64,000 bases of DNA. It comes from CBDEGU01 sp965238045 (GTDB taxonomy: Bacteria; Acidobacteriota; Terriglobia; Bryobacterales; UBA6623). Within the stretch, counting starts at the first letter, position 1. Each line of letters begins with the position of its first letter. Positions 27,311-35,893 of the stretch are shown here, one piece after another. Both the position numbers and the translations under genes were made by a program. Under the pieces are notes generated by a model. That model was given only the letters and a program-made list of their open reading frames with translations, did not search any database and was not told where the DNA came from. Where the stretch lies: assembly GCA_965238045.1 (NCBI GenBank), contig CBDEGU010000012.1, positions 992,001-1,056,000 of the forward strand, read 5' to 3'.

Positions 27311-28744
27311 GAGGATGTCCGGAATTCCGTTGAAACAAGCGGCTCTCCGGAACCTGTAGTTTACGCCGCTTGGGCCTGAGCCGGTGGCGGCGTCGAGAGC
27401 CTGGCGAGTTGGTCGAGCAGCTTGGGCAAGTGTTTGTAGCCCTTGACCCGCCGGAAGTTTTTCTCCGCCAGCCACAGACCCGCGCCCACCCAGCGCTCGC
27501 GATGATCGCCTCCCCGCCAGCGCCTCACCCGGCCACAGACGCGACCCACCACCGAGAACGCCGACTCGATCGGATTCGTCGTCGCCAGCGTAGAGCGCAA
27601 CAGATCGTCAAGCTCGAGTCGGTGCACCGTCAGCGTTTCCTCCATCCCTTCTTTGAGGGAACGCGCCGCCGATGGATTCAACTCCCTCAGATCGCCGTGC
27701 AGCTTCTCCAAAGCTTTCTTGGCATCTCCGTAGTGCGACATCGCATAAGCGTTGGCCATTTTGCGGTCCACCGATGCGCGGTATTCTTGCGGCAGGTGGC
27801 CGGTCACATTGCGGCGCTTGTGCATTTGGCAGCGTTGGATCAGCGCCATCTTGCCCGCGTGTTTGCGGACCGCCTTGGTGAGCGCCTTCGCGCCATCGAG
27901 CACATACAGCATCGGCACGGAGAAATCGGCGCCGCGCTCGGCCAGATCGTCCAATAATTCACCCACGACCGTCGCGTTCTCACTTGCTCCCTGCCGCAGC
28001 CCCAGAATGGTCTTGACACCGTCAACATTGACTCCGAGAGCAACCACGAGATGCTGAGCCTTGAACTCGATACCGTCGAGGTAGATGGCGCAAAGCTTAC
28101 ATTTGCCGAGCGGACGCTCCAAAATCCCGCGCAGTTTCTCGCGGCTGGTGCGTACAAAGTGCTCGCTCACCGCCGACTTTTCGATGCCATAGGCCTCGCT
28201 AAACTCCCGCACGGCTTTCGAATAATTGCGCGTTGAAAGACCGAGCATGAGTTTGTCCCAGACGGCGGCGTCGAGTGGTTCGGAGCGCCGGAACAGCTCA
28301 TAGGTGCCGAGGGATTCTTCGCGGCCTTTTTCGCTGCGCAACCGCGGACGTTGGATCGGAACCTTCTGCCCGTCGGCGACGAGGAAGCCTTTCTCATGGC
28401 CCCAGCGGAAGGGCTGTTGGTTTTCGCGCCGCTGGTATCGTTGGCCGGCGAGCTGGCGCACTTCGTTGTCCATGATGAGCTGCATCAACTCCAAGCCTGC
28501 TTGGCGCATTAACTGGCCGACGCCGTCTTGCAGGGCAGCGGCGACCTGCTTGAGCGGCAGGTGCAATTGCAGTTCCTGCTCGGATTCTTCTGCCTGCTTG
28601 TGGAACCGGCGGACGGCTTGTTCGCGGTCGATCTGGTATCGTTTCTTCATAGCGACTCTCCTTTTTGAAAGAACAAAACATCACTCCGAGCCTAACGGCT
28701 CGGAACGGAGAGTCGCTACTTCCTACGAACTATCGGACATCCTC
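27311..28744 (-). mobile_element. IS256-family insertion sequence, complete with terminal inverted repeats
   Basis: The left end (27311) and the complement of the right end (28744) both begin GAGGATGTCCG and match at 30 of 40 positions, with a shared CTCTCCG block near base 33. The element is 1,434 bases and contains one intact transposase. The flanking 8-9 bases (CCTGTTTTTT on the left, GGGCTGACG on the right) are not a direct repeat, so no target duplication is evident. It lies between a damaged mddA-like gene and a serine hydrolase. Confidence 0.85.
27361..28650 (-). CDS. IS256-family (mutator-type) transposase
   Basis: This 429-aa protein is full length. It carries the DDE catalytic triad of the family: D192 in IYLDGIEF, D252 in YVLDGAKAL and E362 in TTNPIESAF. 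It also has the conserved QRCQMHKRRNV motif (272-282). It cuts and pastes or copies its IS by acting on the inverted repeats at 27311 and 28744. The start ATG at 28650 follows GGAGAG. The reading frame is uninterrupted, so the element may still be active. Confidence 0.95.
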   Translation of the reverse strand: MKKRYQIDREQAVRRFHKQAEESEQELQLHLPLKQVAAALQDGVGQLMRQAGLELMQLIMDNEVRQLAGQRYQRRENQQPFRWGHEKGFLVADGQKVPIQRPRLRSEKGREESLGTYELFRRSEPLDAAVWDKLMLGLSTRNYSKAVREFSEAYGIEKSAVSEHFVRTSREKLRGILERPLGKCKLCAIYLDGIEFKAQHLVVALGVNVDGVKTILGLRQGASENATVVGELLDDLAERGADFSVPMLYVLDGAKALTKAVRKHAGKMALIQRCQMHKRRNVTGHLPQEYRASVDRKMANAYAMSHYGDAKKALEKLHGDLRELNPSAARSLKEGMEETLTVHRLELDDLLRSTLATTNPIESAFSVVGRVCGRVRRWRGGDHRERWVGAGLWLAEKNFRRVKGYKHLPKLLDQLARLSTPPPAQAQAA

Positions 28745-28812
28745 GGGCTGACGCCAGGGCGGGTGCTATTGCTATTGTTCATGAGACGCAGACGTTAGGG
28801 AGGCTAGGGACC

Positions 28813-30705
28813 ATGCTGATTCGAAAGCCGCCGCCGGGGGGAGTTTGTAGCAGGATTCGTTGTGTACTAGGAATGGCCGTCGTGCTGGTATTGTGCCCGC
28901 TAGGACGGGCATCGCTCGACGAACCGCGCGGCTCGGTTGGCTGGGAGTCGAGCCGGAATCTCAGCGAGACGGCGTATGTGGCCAAACTCGATCAGATGAA
29001 AGCGAAGGGCTACCGGCCCGTCGATGTCGAGATCGCCGGAGGGGCCTCTCGCCGCTACTCGGTCATCTGGCGCCGCAATACCGGCAAGCGCGGGTGGCGG
29101 ATTCACACCAAGCTTACGGCCGCCGCCTTCTCGAAGCGCTGGAAAGAATATAAGCAGAAGGGTTTTCGAATCGTCGATCAAGAGAGCTACCTCGCCGGCG
29201 GCAAGCGCTACTTCGCCGGGATCTGGATCCAGAACAAGGAGAAGCTCGGCTGGGTCTCTTTTCGCAACCTAACCTCGAAACAGTTTGGCGACCGCTTCAA
29301 AGAATACAGCGGCAAGAAATATCTGCCCGTCGACGTGGAAGCCTACCGCGCGGGCGGGAAGTTCCTCTACTCAGTGATTTGGGTCCAGAACAAAGACCGC
29401 CTGGGCTGGGCCATCAAGCGCAATCTGCCCCAGGCGCAGTTCAAGAAAACGTTCGACCAGATGAGCGGCAAGGGCTTCCGGGTCCATCGCAACATCTCGT
29501 ATCTCAGGGGCGGCAAGCGGGAGTACGCCACCATTTGGGTCAAGGAAACTCCGCGGCGCTCCTGGCGAGCGCGCCGTGACATGAACAATACCGGCTACGC
29601 GAATATGTGGGCAAGATACCGCGACGCGGGCTACCGGCTCAGCGGCTTCGAGGCCTATCGCACGTCCAAGGGAACGCGCTATGCGGGCGTATGGGTCGAA
29701 AATAGCGCCCGATTGAAATGGAAGCATCGAAAAGCCGTCAGCGGCCTCATTGATACCTATCTGAAGAACCAGCCCGCGGCCGGCCTGAGCGCCGCGGTCG
29801 CGGTGAATGGCCGAATCCAGTATTTGCGCGGTTCCGGGTTCGCCGACATTGCGGGCAAGAAGCAGGCTCACTCGCGCACTGTCTACCGGCTGGCGTCGGT
29901 TTCCAAGGCCATGGCCGGCGTGCTGGCCTTTCGGCTGCGCGAACAGAAGAAGCTCAACCTGGGCAGAAAGACGCGCGGCTATGAGCCGAGACTCCCCAGC
30001 CATCACACCCACACGGTGGGGCAGTTGCTCTCGAATCGCGGCCGCATTCGCCACTACAAAACAAACGATCCGGCGCCTCTGTCCGGCACCAAGAAAATCT
30101 TCACGACAGCCTACAGCGCCTCAAGGCTTTTCAGCGCCGACCCTTTGCTGCCGCCGGGCTACAAATATTCGACCCACGGATATACTCTCGCCTCCGCCGC
30201 GATGGAAAAGGCGGGCGGCGGAAGTTTCTGTGGTCTTTTCTCCAGCCAAGTCAGAAGCCGGGCGGGCGTCTCTTCACTGCGGTGTGAAAATCTCAACAGC
30301 AAGGTGGGCGAGCGCTCGAAAATCTATCGAACCAGCGGTTCGTCGTTCCAGCAGCTTACGCCGCTGAGCCTGAGCTGGAAGTATCCCGGCGGCGGCATGG
30401 AAAGCTCCGCCTATGATCTGGCGCGTTTCGGGATCAGCCTGCTCAACGGACGAATCATCAGCGCCGCCAGCATTACGACGATGACGAAGAGGCCCGACAG
30501 CGCCAGAAACTACGCCTACGGCTGGGATACGGGCTCGACCAGCGGGGAGACGTACTTCTCCAAGGGCGGCAGTCAGCCCGGGGCGCGGTCTCACCTGCTG
30601 TTTTATCCCGAAAAGAAGATCGTCGTCGTACTGCTTTCCAACACGGTCGGCAGCGGCATCAGCACCCTCAACTTCGATATCGGCAAGCTGCTGCTGGCCG
30701 ACTAA
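28813..30705 (+). CDS. Secreted serine beta-lactamase-like hydrolase with five N-terminal tandem repeats
   Basis: This 630-aa protein has a signal peptide (about 13-33; CVLGMAVVLVLCPLG). Five about 47-residue repeats span about 45-305. Each has the form 'F......GYR.VDVE.Y..GG..RY..IW..N....W', for example QKGFRIVDQESYLAGGKRYF. These resemble the bacterial tandem repeat domain (BTRD1) found with polyglycine-hydrolase-like enzymes. A class C beta-lactamase/transpeptidase-fold domain follows, with nucleophile motif SVSK (S362-K365) and a Y-S-T in place of the usual Y-x-N (about 449). It probably hydrolyses an extracellular peptide or ester; the substrate is unknown. Confidence 0.88.
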   Translation: MLIRKPPPGGVCSRIRCVLGMAVVLVLCPLGRASLDEPRGSVGWESSRNLSETAYVAKLDQMKAKGYRPVDVEIAGGASRRYSVIWRRNTGKRGWRIHTKLTAAAFSKRWKEYKQKGFRIVDQESYLAGGKRYFAGIWIQNKEKLGWVSFRNLTSKQFGDRFKEYSGKKYLPVDVEAYRAGGKFLYSVIWVQNKDRLGWAIKRNLPQAQFKKTFDQMSGKGFRVHRNISYLRGGKREYATIWVKETPRRSWRARRDMNNTGYANMWARYRDAGYRLSGFEAYRTSKGTRYAGVWVENSARLKWKHRKAVSGLIDTYLKNQPAAGLSAAVAVNGRIQYLRGSGFADIAGKKQAHSRTVYRLASVSKAMAGVLAFRLREQKKLNLGRKTRGYEPRLPSHHTHTVGQLLSNRGRIRHYKTNDPAPLSGTKKIFTTAYSASRLFSADPLLPPGYKYSTHGYTLASAAMEKAGGGSFCGLFSSQVRSRAGVSSLRCENLNSKVGERSKIYRTSGSSFQQLTPLSLSWKYPGGGMESSAYDLARFGISLLNGRIISAASITTMTKRPDSARNYAYGWDTGSTSGETYFSKGGSQPGARSHLLFYPEKKIVVVLLSNTVGSGISTLNFDIGKLLLAD

Positions 30706-30748
30706 GAGTGACCGAGACTGGCGCCGAAATTCAGCGCGTGCGAGCCGG

Positions 30749-32029
30749 TCAACGCACGGCCACGACCGCTACTTGTTCGAACTGATTCTGAATCACCTGG
30801 ACCGTCGTTCGGGCGGGAGCGTTGTTGGGAAAGTACTCGCGGAAGACTTGATCCATGCGGCCCATGTCTCTGCCGGCGTCCTTGAGATAAACATGCGCCT
30901 GTACGACGTTCTCTAGGTCCATGCCGGCGAGTCGCAGCGTGTCGCGGATCTTCTCGAGCGAGCTTCGCATCTGCTCTTCGAGCGTTTTGCCGTCACCGGA
31001 CTTGCCCGAAGTCCACAGCGTGTCTCCATCGAGTACGCCGCCTCCCGAGCTAGTCGGGCTCGTTCCCATGTAGTGGGGAATCACGCGGCCTTTGGTCTCC
31101 ATTCTCTTGGTGGCTACAAGAGCAAACTGCACACGGCTGAGAGGGCCGGGCAGCCGGGAAATACAGAAGCTGGCCCGGCTCGGCGCGGTCCCGAGTTCAA
31201 AGAACGTCTTCCAAACCGAGTTCAGTTTCGGGTAGCTTTCGCGCGTCAGGAAATACGGGTTCGCGAAGACAACGTTCTCAAAGCCCAGCCCCGCCGCCTT
31301 GAGCGTTCCGGCCACGTTTTCCATGGCGCGCTGGGTCTGCCCCTCCATCGTGTCGTCGAACTTGTTGCTGACCGGATGGCGTCCGCCGAAGCCGGAGAGA
31401 TAGAGACGATCGCCCGCCCACACCCCAGCGCTAATCGGAATCTTGTTCTCGGGGGTCGCCCCCTCGGGCGGCTCGACGATGCGAATCCGGGACTGGTCGG
31501 CGAAGGCGACGCAACTGACTTCGATTTGCGATCCGCCCGGCAGCGCGGGCATTTCGAGCGTCGTCCGCGCCGGGGCCGAACCAGCCTCGAAATAGCTTCC
31601 GTACACGGCGTTCATCGCCTTGTAGCTGGAAATATCGGCCAGATAGACATGGCATGTGACCACGTTGGCGAAATCCATGCCGGCGGCTCGCAGCACGTGC
31701 CCCATGTTGTCCATCGCCAGTTTGGCCTGGGCGTCGAAACCCTCGGGCTGCTCGCCGGTTTGAGGGTCGAGGCTGACCTGACCGCCGATGTAGAGCGTAT
31801 CGCCGGCAAGAACTCCGGGGCTATAGGCTTTACCAGCTTTGAACTGCTCTGGATAGATGAAACGCCGCGCTACTCTGTAGGGGCTCTCACTGAATGCCGA
31901 GCCGGGTGATTCGGCGCGCGAGACGCCAGTAGCCAGCAGAGCCCCTGTGCCCAACAGCGCGATGGCGGCCATCGCAATCCAGACTATCTTCGTTCGTTTC
32001 ATTTCACGTTGGCATTCCGGCAGCGGCAT
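30749..32029 (-). CDS. Exported protein with three tandem RidA (YjgF/YER057c) domains
   Basis: This 426-aa protein starts at ATG 32029 after AGGAG. A second ATG at 32002 starts directly at the membrane segment. A single N-terminal hydrophobic helix (about 14-34) suggests export or anchoring. RidA-type domains lie at about 65-178, 198-308 and 325-426. Each has the pattern 'G....GDTLY.SG' and 'MDFANVV..HVYL.D', ending near an arginine equivalent to the RidA active-site Arg (R155 in APARTT, R285 in APSRAS, R407 in APARTT). Classic RidA is a cytosolic homotrimer that deaminates enamines/imines. A single chain with three copies could form a pseudo-trimer. Confidence 0.88.
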   Translation of the reverse strand: MPLPECQREMKRTKIVWIAMAAIALLGTGALLATGVSRAESPGSAFSESPYRVARRFIYPEQFKAGKAYSPGVLAGDTLYIGGQVSLDPQTGEQPEGFDAQAKLAMDNMGHVLRAAGMDFANVVTCHVYLADISSYKAMNAVYGSYFEAGSAPARTTLEMPALPGGSQIEVSCVAFADQSRIRIVEPPEGATPENKIPISAGVWAGDRLYLSGFGGRHPVSNKFDDTMEGQTQRAMENVAGTLKAAGLGFENVVFANPYFLTRESYPKLNSVWKTFFELGTAPSRASFCISRLPGPLSRVQFALVATKRMETKGRVIPHYMGTSPTSSGGGVLDGDTLWTSGKSGDGKTLEEQMRSSLEKIRDTLRLAGMDLENVVQAHVYLKDAGRDMGRMDQVFREYFPNNAPARTTVQVIQNQFEQVAVVAVR

Positions 32030-32145
32030 CGGTTGTCTCTCCTGGGGGTCTCTGAGTATGCTCCCACAGATTATGGGCCGCGCGGGTTCACCCGATGACG
32101 GCCCTTCGCGTCTGACAAAAGGCTGACACAGGAATCGTGCCCCGC

Positions 32146-32982
32146 TTACAGCACATCGGGGAAAGACTTCTTTAGGCGATGGAAGCAGGCATGTCCGGCG
32201 ATGCACAGCAGAACGCTGACCACGGTCAGCGTCGCGAGCGGCCCCCAGGCTGGCGCGGTGCCTTCTAGCAAAACCGCGCGGTAGGCCTGCACGAAAACGT
32301 ACATCGGGTTCTTGTCGAAGATCCAGAGGTAAGCCTGAGGCAGCGAGGCTTGGGGATAGCAAATCGGCGTGGTAAAGAACCAGACAGTAAGCAGGAAACC
32401 GATCAACTGTCCGAGGTCCCGGAAGAATACGCCTAGCGCGGCCAGGAACCAGCAGACCCCCGCGGTAAAGAGGAACTGAGGCAACAAAATCAGCGGCAAC
32501 ATCAGGGCGCTGGCAGTAAGGTCACGGCCGAAGTAGAACATGCCGGCAAGGAAGATGGCGATTCCAAAAACCTCGCTGAACAGCCCGGCGAGCACCAAGT
32601 TCACGGGCAAGATTTCGACCGGGAACAGGATCTTCTTGACGAAGCTCGTATGCTCGACCACGATGCTCGGCGCACGGCCGGCGGCCTCGCTGAAGGCGAG
32701 CCAGGGCAACATGCCGGCGAGAAAATAGAGCACGAAGGCGCCTGGCCGGCCGTCGCCGGGGAAGCGAGCCCGGAGCACGACGCCGAAGACGAAGGCATAG
32801 GTCAGCATCATCAGCAAGGGGTGCAGGATGGTCCAGAACAGCCCCCCGTAGGAGCCGCGGTAGCGGCCCACAATGTCGCGCCGCACCATGGAACGGATCA
32901 GCGACCGGCGACGCCACAGTGTGCGCGCGGCGGCGAGAATCGACAGCGTCATGGGCCGCGGAGCCGTCTCGCCAGAGGTCAC
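32146..32982 (-). CDS. ABC-2 polysaccharide-export permease (Wzm/TagG type)
   Basis: This 278-aa protein has six membrane helices and the family signature RRDIVGRYRGSYGGLFWTIL near the N-terminus, a segment seen in O-antigen and teichoic-acid export permeases. Other features are FFRDLGQLIGFLLTVWFFTT and a C-terminal cytoplasmic tail. It starts with GTG 32982 overlapping the previous stop (GTGA) after a strong GGAGGGG. Its partner would be a Wzt-type ATPase, but none is found in the operon. The gene ends the glycan cluster and probably exports its product across the inner membrane. Confidence 0.9.
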   Translation of the reverse strand: MTSGETAPRPMTLSILAAARTLWRRRSLIRSMVRRDIVGRYRGSYGGLFWTILHPLLMMLTYAFVFGVVLRARFPGDGRPGAFVLYFLAGMLPWLAFSEAAGRAPSIVVEHTSFVKKILFPVEILPVNLVLAGLFSEVFGIAIFLAGMFYFGRDLTASALMLPLILLPQFLFTAGVCWFLAALGVFFRDLGQLIGFLLTVWFFTTPICYPQASLPQAYLWIFDKNPMYVFVQAYRAVLLEGTAPAWGPLATLTVVSVLLCIAGHACFHRLKKSFPDVL

Positions 32983-35138
32983 GATTCCCCTCCGCTGTAG
33001 AGGCACGACGGATACCGTTCGGTGACCTCGCCGGTCTTCTTGCCCAGCGCGTAGATGACGTCTTCTCGCAAGTGATCGGGAAGTTTGTAGCGCCGCATCA
33101 AGTGCTTGACCCACTCGAATTCAGCCGAACGCGTGGCGATATAGGGGCCGGTTTCCAGCCGCTCGACCGAGAAGCCGGCGGCCTCGAACATTTCTTGCAC
33201 ATCGCGCGGAGCGTATTCGCGGTTATGACGCGGGTCCGCGCCGCCATTCTCGTCGGGAAGGATGTACTGATGAAAGAGCCCCGGATGATAGCCCAGCAGC
33301 AAGGCAGCGGCCGCCCGCCAGCTGCAGATATTCGGCGTTGTCAACATTAGATGACCGCCGGGAGCGAGGATGCGGTTCAGCTCCGCCATCATGTGCATCG
33401 GATCGGACAAGAGGTGCTCAAGGAGTTCGCAACATAGAACAGTGGAAAAATGGCCGTCCGGGTACGGGTAGCGATCGCGTTCGGCATCGAAGAGATCGAT
33501 TTCGCACTCGAATTCCTCGCCGGCGCCGGACCGCGCGCGCCCGAGGTCTCTCTGGCCAAGGGGTCCCAAATAACTGCCGCGCACCTCTCCATAGCCAAGC
33601 TTGGTTTTGAGCGCGGGCGTGATGTTCATGTAGGCGCCCATCTCGAGAATGCGGTCGCTCTCGCCACCGGGCGGGGTCAACTCCAGTGTATGGACCAACC
33701 GCGTCAAGTGCAGCTTCGCGTAGCTCAAGCGCTCGGACGAGCCGTGGCAGAAGCCGAGAATGTATTGGGCCTGGGGCGAAGAAGTTTCCGCCTCGCTTGG
33801 CGGGGCGGAGGCGAGAAAATCTTCGTTTGCGATACGGTCGCGGTTGGCGCTGCCGGCGGGGATGATGGGAGCCGGGCTTTCGCCGCTCGCGGGCACGGCG
33901 GGCGGTGCTTCGGCGGGCTCCGCGAGAAGCGCCTGTTCCGGCCGTGTCTCAACTTCCGTGTCCCTCGCCGCCCGGCCTTGGGTTACGGCTTCGATCCAAT
34001 GAAAGTACATTTCCGCCACACGGCTCCAACTGCACTCGGTCGCGACGTAATGGCAGGCGCGGGCGCCGATCGCATCGGCGATCTGGGGGCGCGTGCACAG
34101 CAAATTCAGGTATTCCGTAATCACATCCGTCTCGGTCTCTCCCACGGGCACTTTCAGGCAAATGTCATCCGGCAGCTCGGAAAACGAGCCGACGTCCGAG
34201 ACAAGTACGGCGCGGCCCAGGCCGAGCGCCCGCAGCAAGGTTCCCGAGGTCTCGCCGGCGGTCGGATAGCGGAGATTCAAGCAAATATCGCTGGCGGCGA
34301 TGAGTTCGGTCAACTCGGCCTCGGGCACATAGCCGGTCAGGCGCACGAAGGGCTCAAGCCGGCGGCGCGCGATGAGGCGGCGAACCGGATACTCGGGGTG
34401 CTCCTCGCCGACGAGAATCATGCGCGCGCGGGGCTCCACCTGAACCAGACGGCTCATGGCGTGGAGACATTCCTCGATCCGCTTATAGGGTTTTAGGAAA
34501 CCGAAAATGCCGATCAGCGGCGTGCTCTCATCCACTCCCAGCTTGGCTCGCCGGGCATTCCGGTTCGCCTCGGGAATCCAGGCGCCGTGAGGAATTCTTT
34601 GCACCGCAACATCAAAACCCGCCCGGCGGATCTCATCCACCATGAACTGGCTATGCACGATGACCGCCCGAGAGGTTTCCAGCAGACGGCGATTCATCGC
34701 GACGCCTTCATAATCGGGACCTGCTTCGAGGGCGCGCACGCTCCGGGCGAACTCAAGGGCTGGGGCGCCGCCGTTATGCTCGACTTCCCGCATATAGCCG
34801 TCCCAGTCGCCCCGCCGGATCGTCACATCCGCGAGCAGGTGGTGAAGATTGAATTCATGCAACACGACGATGCCGGGATGGCGCAGAGCCAGGTCGTAGA
34901 TGTAGCTGTGGTGGGGGTTGTTGCCGATGTGATACAGCACGGCGCCAAAATTTTCAGGACGGTAGTCTTTGTGATTTCGAACCGGAATTCCAGCACGGCC
35001 GGGCAAGGCTTCGGCTTCGTAATCTCCGGCGAACACCTCGATCTCAAGATGCCGGCGCAAAGCCGGAAGGAGGGCTTCGGAATAGCCGGAAACTCCACAG
35101 CGGACCGGATGCAGCGGAGTAAAAACGGCAAGCTTCAT
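32979..35138 (-). CDS. Bifunctional GT4 glycosyltransferase - SAM-dependent methyltransferase fusion
   Basis: This 719-aa chain has two enzyme modules. Residues 1-390 are a GT4-like glycosyltransferase (FTPLHPVRCGVSGYSEALLP, IPHGAWIPEAN, IGIFGFLKPYKRI, NLRYPTAGETSGTLLRALG). A low-complexity Ala/Pro linker of about 60 residues follows. Residues about 470-700 are a class I methyltransferase (SDRILEMGAYMNI, FSTVLCCELLEHLLSDPMHM, LAPGGHLMLTTPNICSW). The combination suggests adding then methylating a sugar on a growing glycan, perhaps capping it. ATG 35138 overlaps the DUF3108 stop (ATGA) and its stop overlaps the permease start. The acceptor sugar is unknown. Confidence 0.9.
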   Translation of the reverse strand: MKLAVFTPLHPVRCGVSGYSEALLPALRRHLEIEVFAGDYEAEALPGRAGIPVRNHKDYRPENFGAVLYHIGNNPHHSYIYDLALRHPGIVVLHEFNLHHLLADVTIRRGDWDGYMREVEHNGGAPALEFARSVRALEAGPDYEGVAMNRRLLETSRAVIVHSQFMVDEIRRAGFDVAVQRIPHGAWIPEANRNARRAKLGVDESTPLIGIFGFLKPYKRIEECLHAMSRLVQVEPRARMILVGEEHPEYPVRRLIARRRLEPFVRLTGYVPEAELTELIAASDICLNLRYPTAGETSGTLLRALGLGRAVLVSDVGSFSELPDDICLKVPVGETETDVITEYLNLLCTRPQIADAIGARACHYVATECSWSRVAEMYFHWIEAVTQGRAARDTEVETRPEQALLAEPAEAPPAVPASGESPAPIIPAGSANRDRIANEDFLASAPPSEAETSSPQAQYILGFCHGSSERLSYAKLHLTRLVHTLELTPPGGESDRILEMGAYMNITPALKTKLGYGEVRGSYLGPLGQRDLGRARSGAGEEFECEIDLFDAERDRYPYPDGHFSTVLCCELLEHLLSDPMHMMAELNRILAPGGHLMLTTPNICSWRAAAALLLGYHPGLFHQYILPDENGGADPRHNREYAPRDVQEMFEAAGFSVERLETGPYIATRSAEFEWVKHLMRRYKLPDHLREDVIYALGKKTGEVTERYPSCLYSGGES

Positions 35139-35893
35139 GGCACCAGCTTGAGCGAAAACGTGCCGAGTTCCAAGGGGACAAGGATGAGCAACGGCGTACG
35201 CGCCGCGTCTTTTCCTATGAATATTTCAAAACTGTGGCTCGATGCCGGTCCGCTGATATCGATGAGCAGCCGGTCGGCGGGGCGTGACTCGCCGGCGATG
35301 CCGATTTCGAGCGTTTCCACATAGGAAACGACGACTTCGTACTGCGATCCGAAATTGACGTCGTCCGGTGGCGGGATGCGCCCGGAGGCCAGCTCCGCGC
35401 GCAGGTGGTAGAAGTAGGTGAGCCCGTCGCGCGTGCACGGGTTGATCTTCAGCACGCTTTCTCCGTCCCCGTAGAGAGCCTTGCGGTGGGCCTCGAGTTT
35501 CCGCTGATCGTAGGTTACTGTTTCGCCGGTCTTTTTCTCGTCCCGAGAAACCTTCTTGCGCAGTTCCAGCGAACAGAGTTCCGCGCCGGCGGTGGAGCGA
35601 TATGCATCCGCGATTTCGAGCGTGGGCAGCGAGGCGTTGACATCCGCCTGAAACGACCAGCGCCTGGCGCTCGATGCGGCCCGAAAACGAACCTCCCCCA
35701 GGCTCAAACCACTCGGCCAGCTTACGTCGTACACCAGTTCCTCGCCCGAGGCGAAGGGAAGCTGTTGTGAAAGAAGCGCAGAACCGGCCGCTGGGAAAAT
35801 CGCCAAGAAGACCATCGCCGCGCGCGAGACTCTTCGGCGGGCGGCATCGCGATCGAAGATGGCGCGGACCGGGCTAGGAACCGTCCGGCTCAC
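35135..35893 (-). CDS. DUF3108 exported protein
   Basis: This 252-aa protein has an N-terminal hydrophobic export segment (about 25-42). A beta-rich DUF3108 domain follows, with the typical FASGEELVYDVSWPSGLSLG opening, the YDQRKLEAHRKALYG middle and the DLLTYFYHLRAEL-like segment (DGLTYFYHLRAELASG). DUF3108 proteins are predicted periplasmic or outer-membrane-facing factors of unknown function. They often occur near envelope biogenesis genes. It starts at GTG 35893, overlapping the GT4 stop, and its stop overlaps the next ATG, so it is translated within the glycan operon. Confidence 0.88.
   Translation of the reverse strand: MSRTVPSPVRAIFDRDAARRRVSRAAMVFLAIFPAAGSALLSQQLPFASGEELVYDVSWPSGLSLGEVRFRAASSARRWSFQADVNASLPTLEIADAYRSTAGAELCSLELRKKVSRDEKKTGETVTYDQRKLEAHRKALYGDGESVLKINPCTRDGLTYFYHLRAELASGRIPPPDDVNFGSQYEVVVSYVETLEIGIAGESRPADRLLIDISGPASSHSFEIFIGKDAARTPLLILVPLELGTFSLKLVP

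Noticed and set aside
33450..34496. 348-aa plus-strand open frame inside the GT-methyltransferase gene
   Set aside because: It is an antisense shadow in high-GC DNA with no start context; the minus strand has clear enzyme motifs.
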